From the NCBI RefSeq assembly GCF_024679245.1, contig NC_090177.1, forward strand, positions 21,217,950-21,281,949: DNA of 64,000 bases. Reading direction: 5' to 3'. The notes under the pieces were generated by a model, which was not told where the DNA came from, made no database searches, and was given only the letters and a program-made list of their open reading frames with translations. Shown here in pieces: positions 63,484-64,000 of this stretch. Source of the stretch: Pseudorasbora parva. Its lineage: Eukaryota; Chordata; Actinopteri; Cypriniformes; Gobionidae. How positions within the stretch are numbered: the first letter of the stretch is position 1; each line of letters begins with the position of its first letter. Position numbers and translations under genes: made by a program.

Positions 63484-64000
63484 TAGGGATGTGACGGTGA
63501 GGAAATTTTCCCACCGGTTAATCGATGTGTGGCAACACCGGAAATACTGGTATCACTGGGAAGGGGGGTGATGTTGGAGTTTTCCCTCTTTTTGGTTATT
63601 ACAAACAGTGTATGCTGGTGATATAGTTAATGTGGTCATGCTACACTAAGCTTACTTTGAGATGGTTTATAACGGTATCTGTTACTGTCAAAAAGTTATG
63701 TTTTTGGTTATTGTACAGTTTTTACTGTCAAAAAACTGTCAAATTGTGTTGTAACATCTATGTTATTACACTGCATAGATAGTTTATTGACATTAGCTGT
63801 AACATCAATTTGTCAGGGAACTAATGTATATATCAGTAAACACACAGCATTTGTATCTCACTACGCTAACGCTACCCTGACAGTACATACAAAGTAGATC
63901 AAAGTGACATTACGTTCAGAATAGGGATGTCAATTTTCACAAATTCCCATGATCGATCGTCGTTTAAATTAACGATCAATTAATCGATTAATCGTTAACC
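63484..64000. repeat. Repeat-like ends (TAGGGATGTGACGGTG, AGGGATGTCAATTTTC)
   Basis: CTAGGGATGTGACGGTGAGG at about 63483 and AGGGATGTCAATTTTCAC at about 63924 resemble starts of common fish DNA transposons. The second is followed by GATCGATCG and GATTAATCG words and is cut by the window edge. Confidence 0.5.

Overview
The window is nuclear DNA from a ray-finned fish, most likely a cyprinid (zebrafish/carp group). The reasons are the split genes with GT-AG introns, the AT-rich non-coding DNA, the long CA/CT/AT microsatellites, and dense short DNA transposons of types familiar from cyprinids, such as those ending in AGGGATAGTTCACCC with TTAA flanks. No prokaryotic gene, virus, CRISPR array, tRNA or rRNA was recognised. 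Nearly all open reading frames above 60 codons are chance frames or translated repeats.

Only two protein genes can be supported, arranged head to head. On the minus strand is rbms2, a single-stranded nucleic-acid-binding RRM protein. Its first coding exon is at 23123-23194, followed by 7546-7712, 1762-1820 and 963-1054; the gene runs off the left edge. Reading phases agree at every junction. On the plus strand is lrp1, the giant LDL-receptor-related endocytic receptor. Its signal-peptide exon is at 33833-33929 and the first LDLR class A repeat is at 53993-54115; the gene runs off the right edge. The two genes lie on the same arm segment of human chromosome 12 (12q13), which fits this pairing. 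About 10 kb separates the two starts, and each start region carries a palindromic CRE (TGACGTCA).

Layout: 1-23.1 kb is rbms2 with introns of about 0.7, 5.7 and 15.4 kb. 23.1-23.3 kb is the rbms2 start region. 23.3-33.2 kb is intergenic, with a nest of transposon relics at 28.6-31.9 kb. 33.2-33.9 kb is the lrp1 promoter, leader and exon 1. 33.9-54.0 kb is lrp1 intron 1. 54.1-64 kb is the start of lrp1 intron 2. A 5 kb mosaic of one repeat family fills 9.5-14.45 kb of rbms2 intron 1.

No new multi-gene system is visible. The points most worth a second look are local. They are a UG-repeat 3' splice site and a NAGNAG acceptor in rbms2, inverted repeats around rbms2 exon 2, and a leader with several upstream ORFs in lrp1. 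Also notable are near-identical transposon copies around lrp1 exon 2, and several clean nested insertions that order the transposon families in time. Repeat boundaries were read by eye and family names are deliberately loose.
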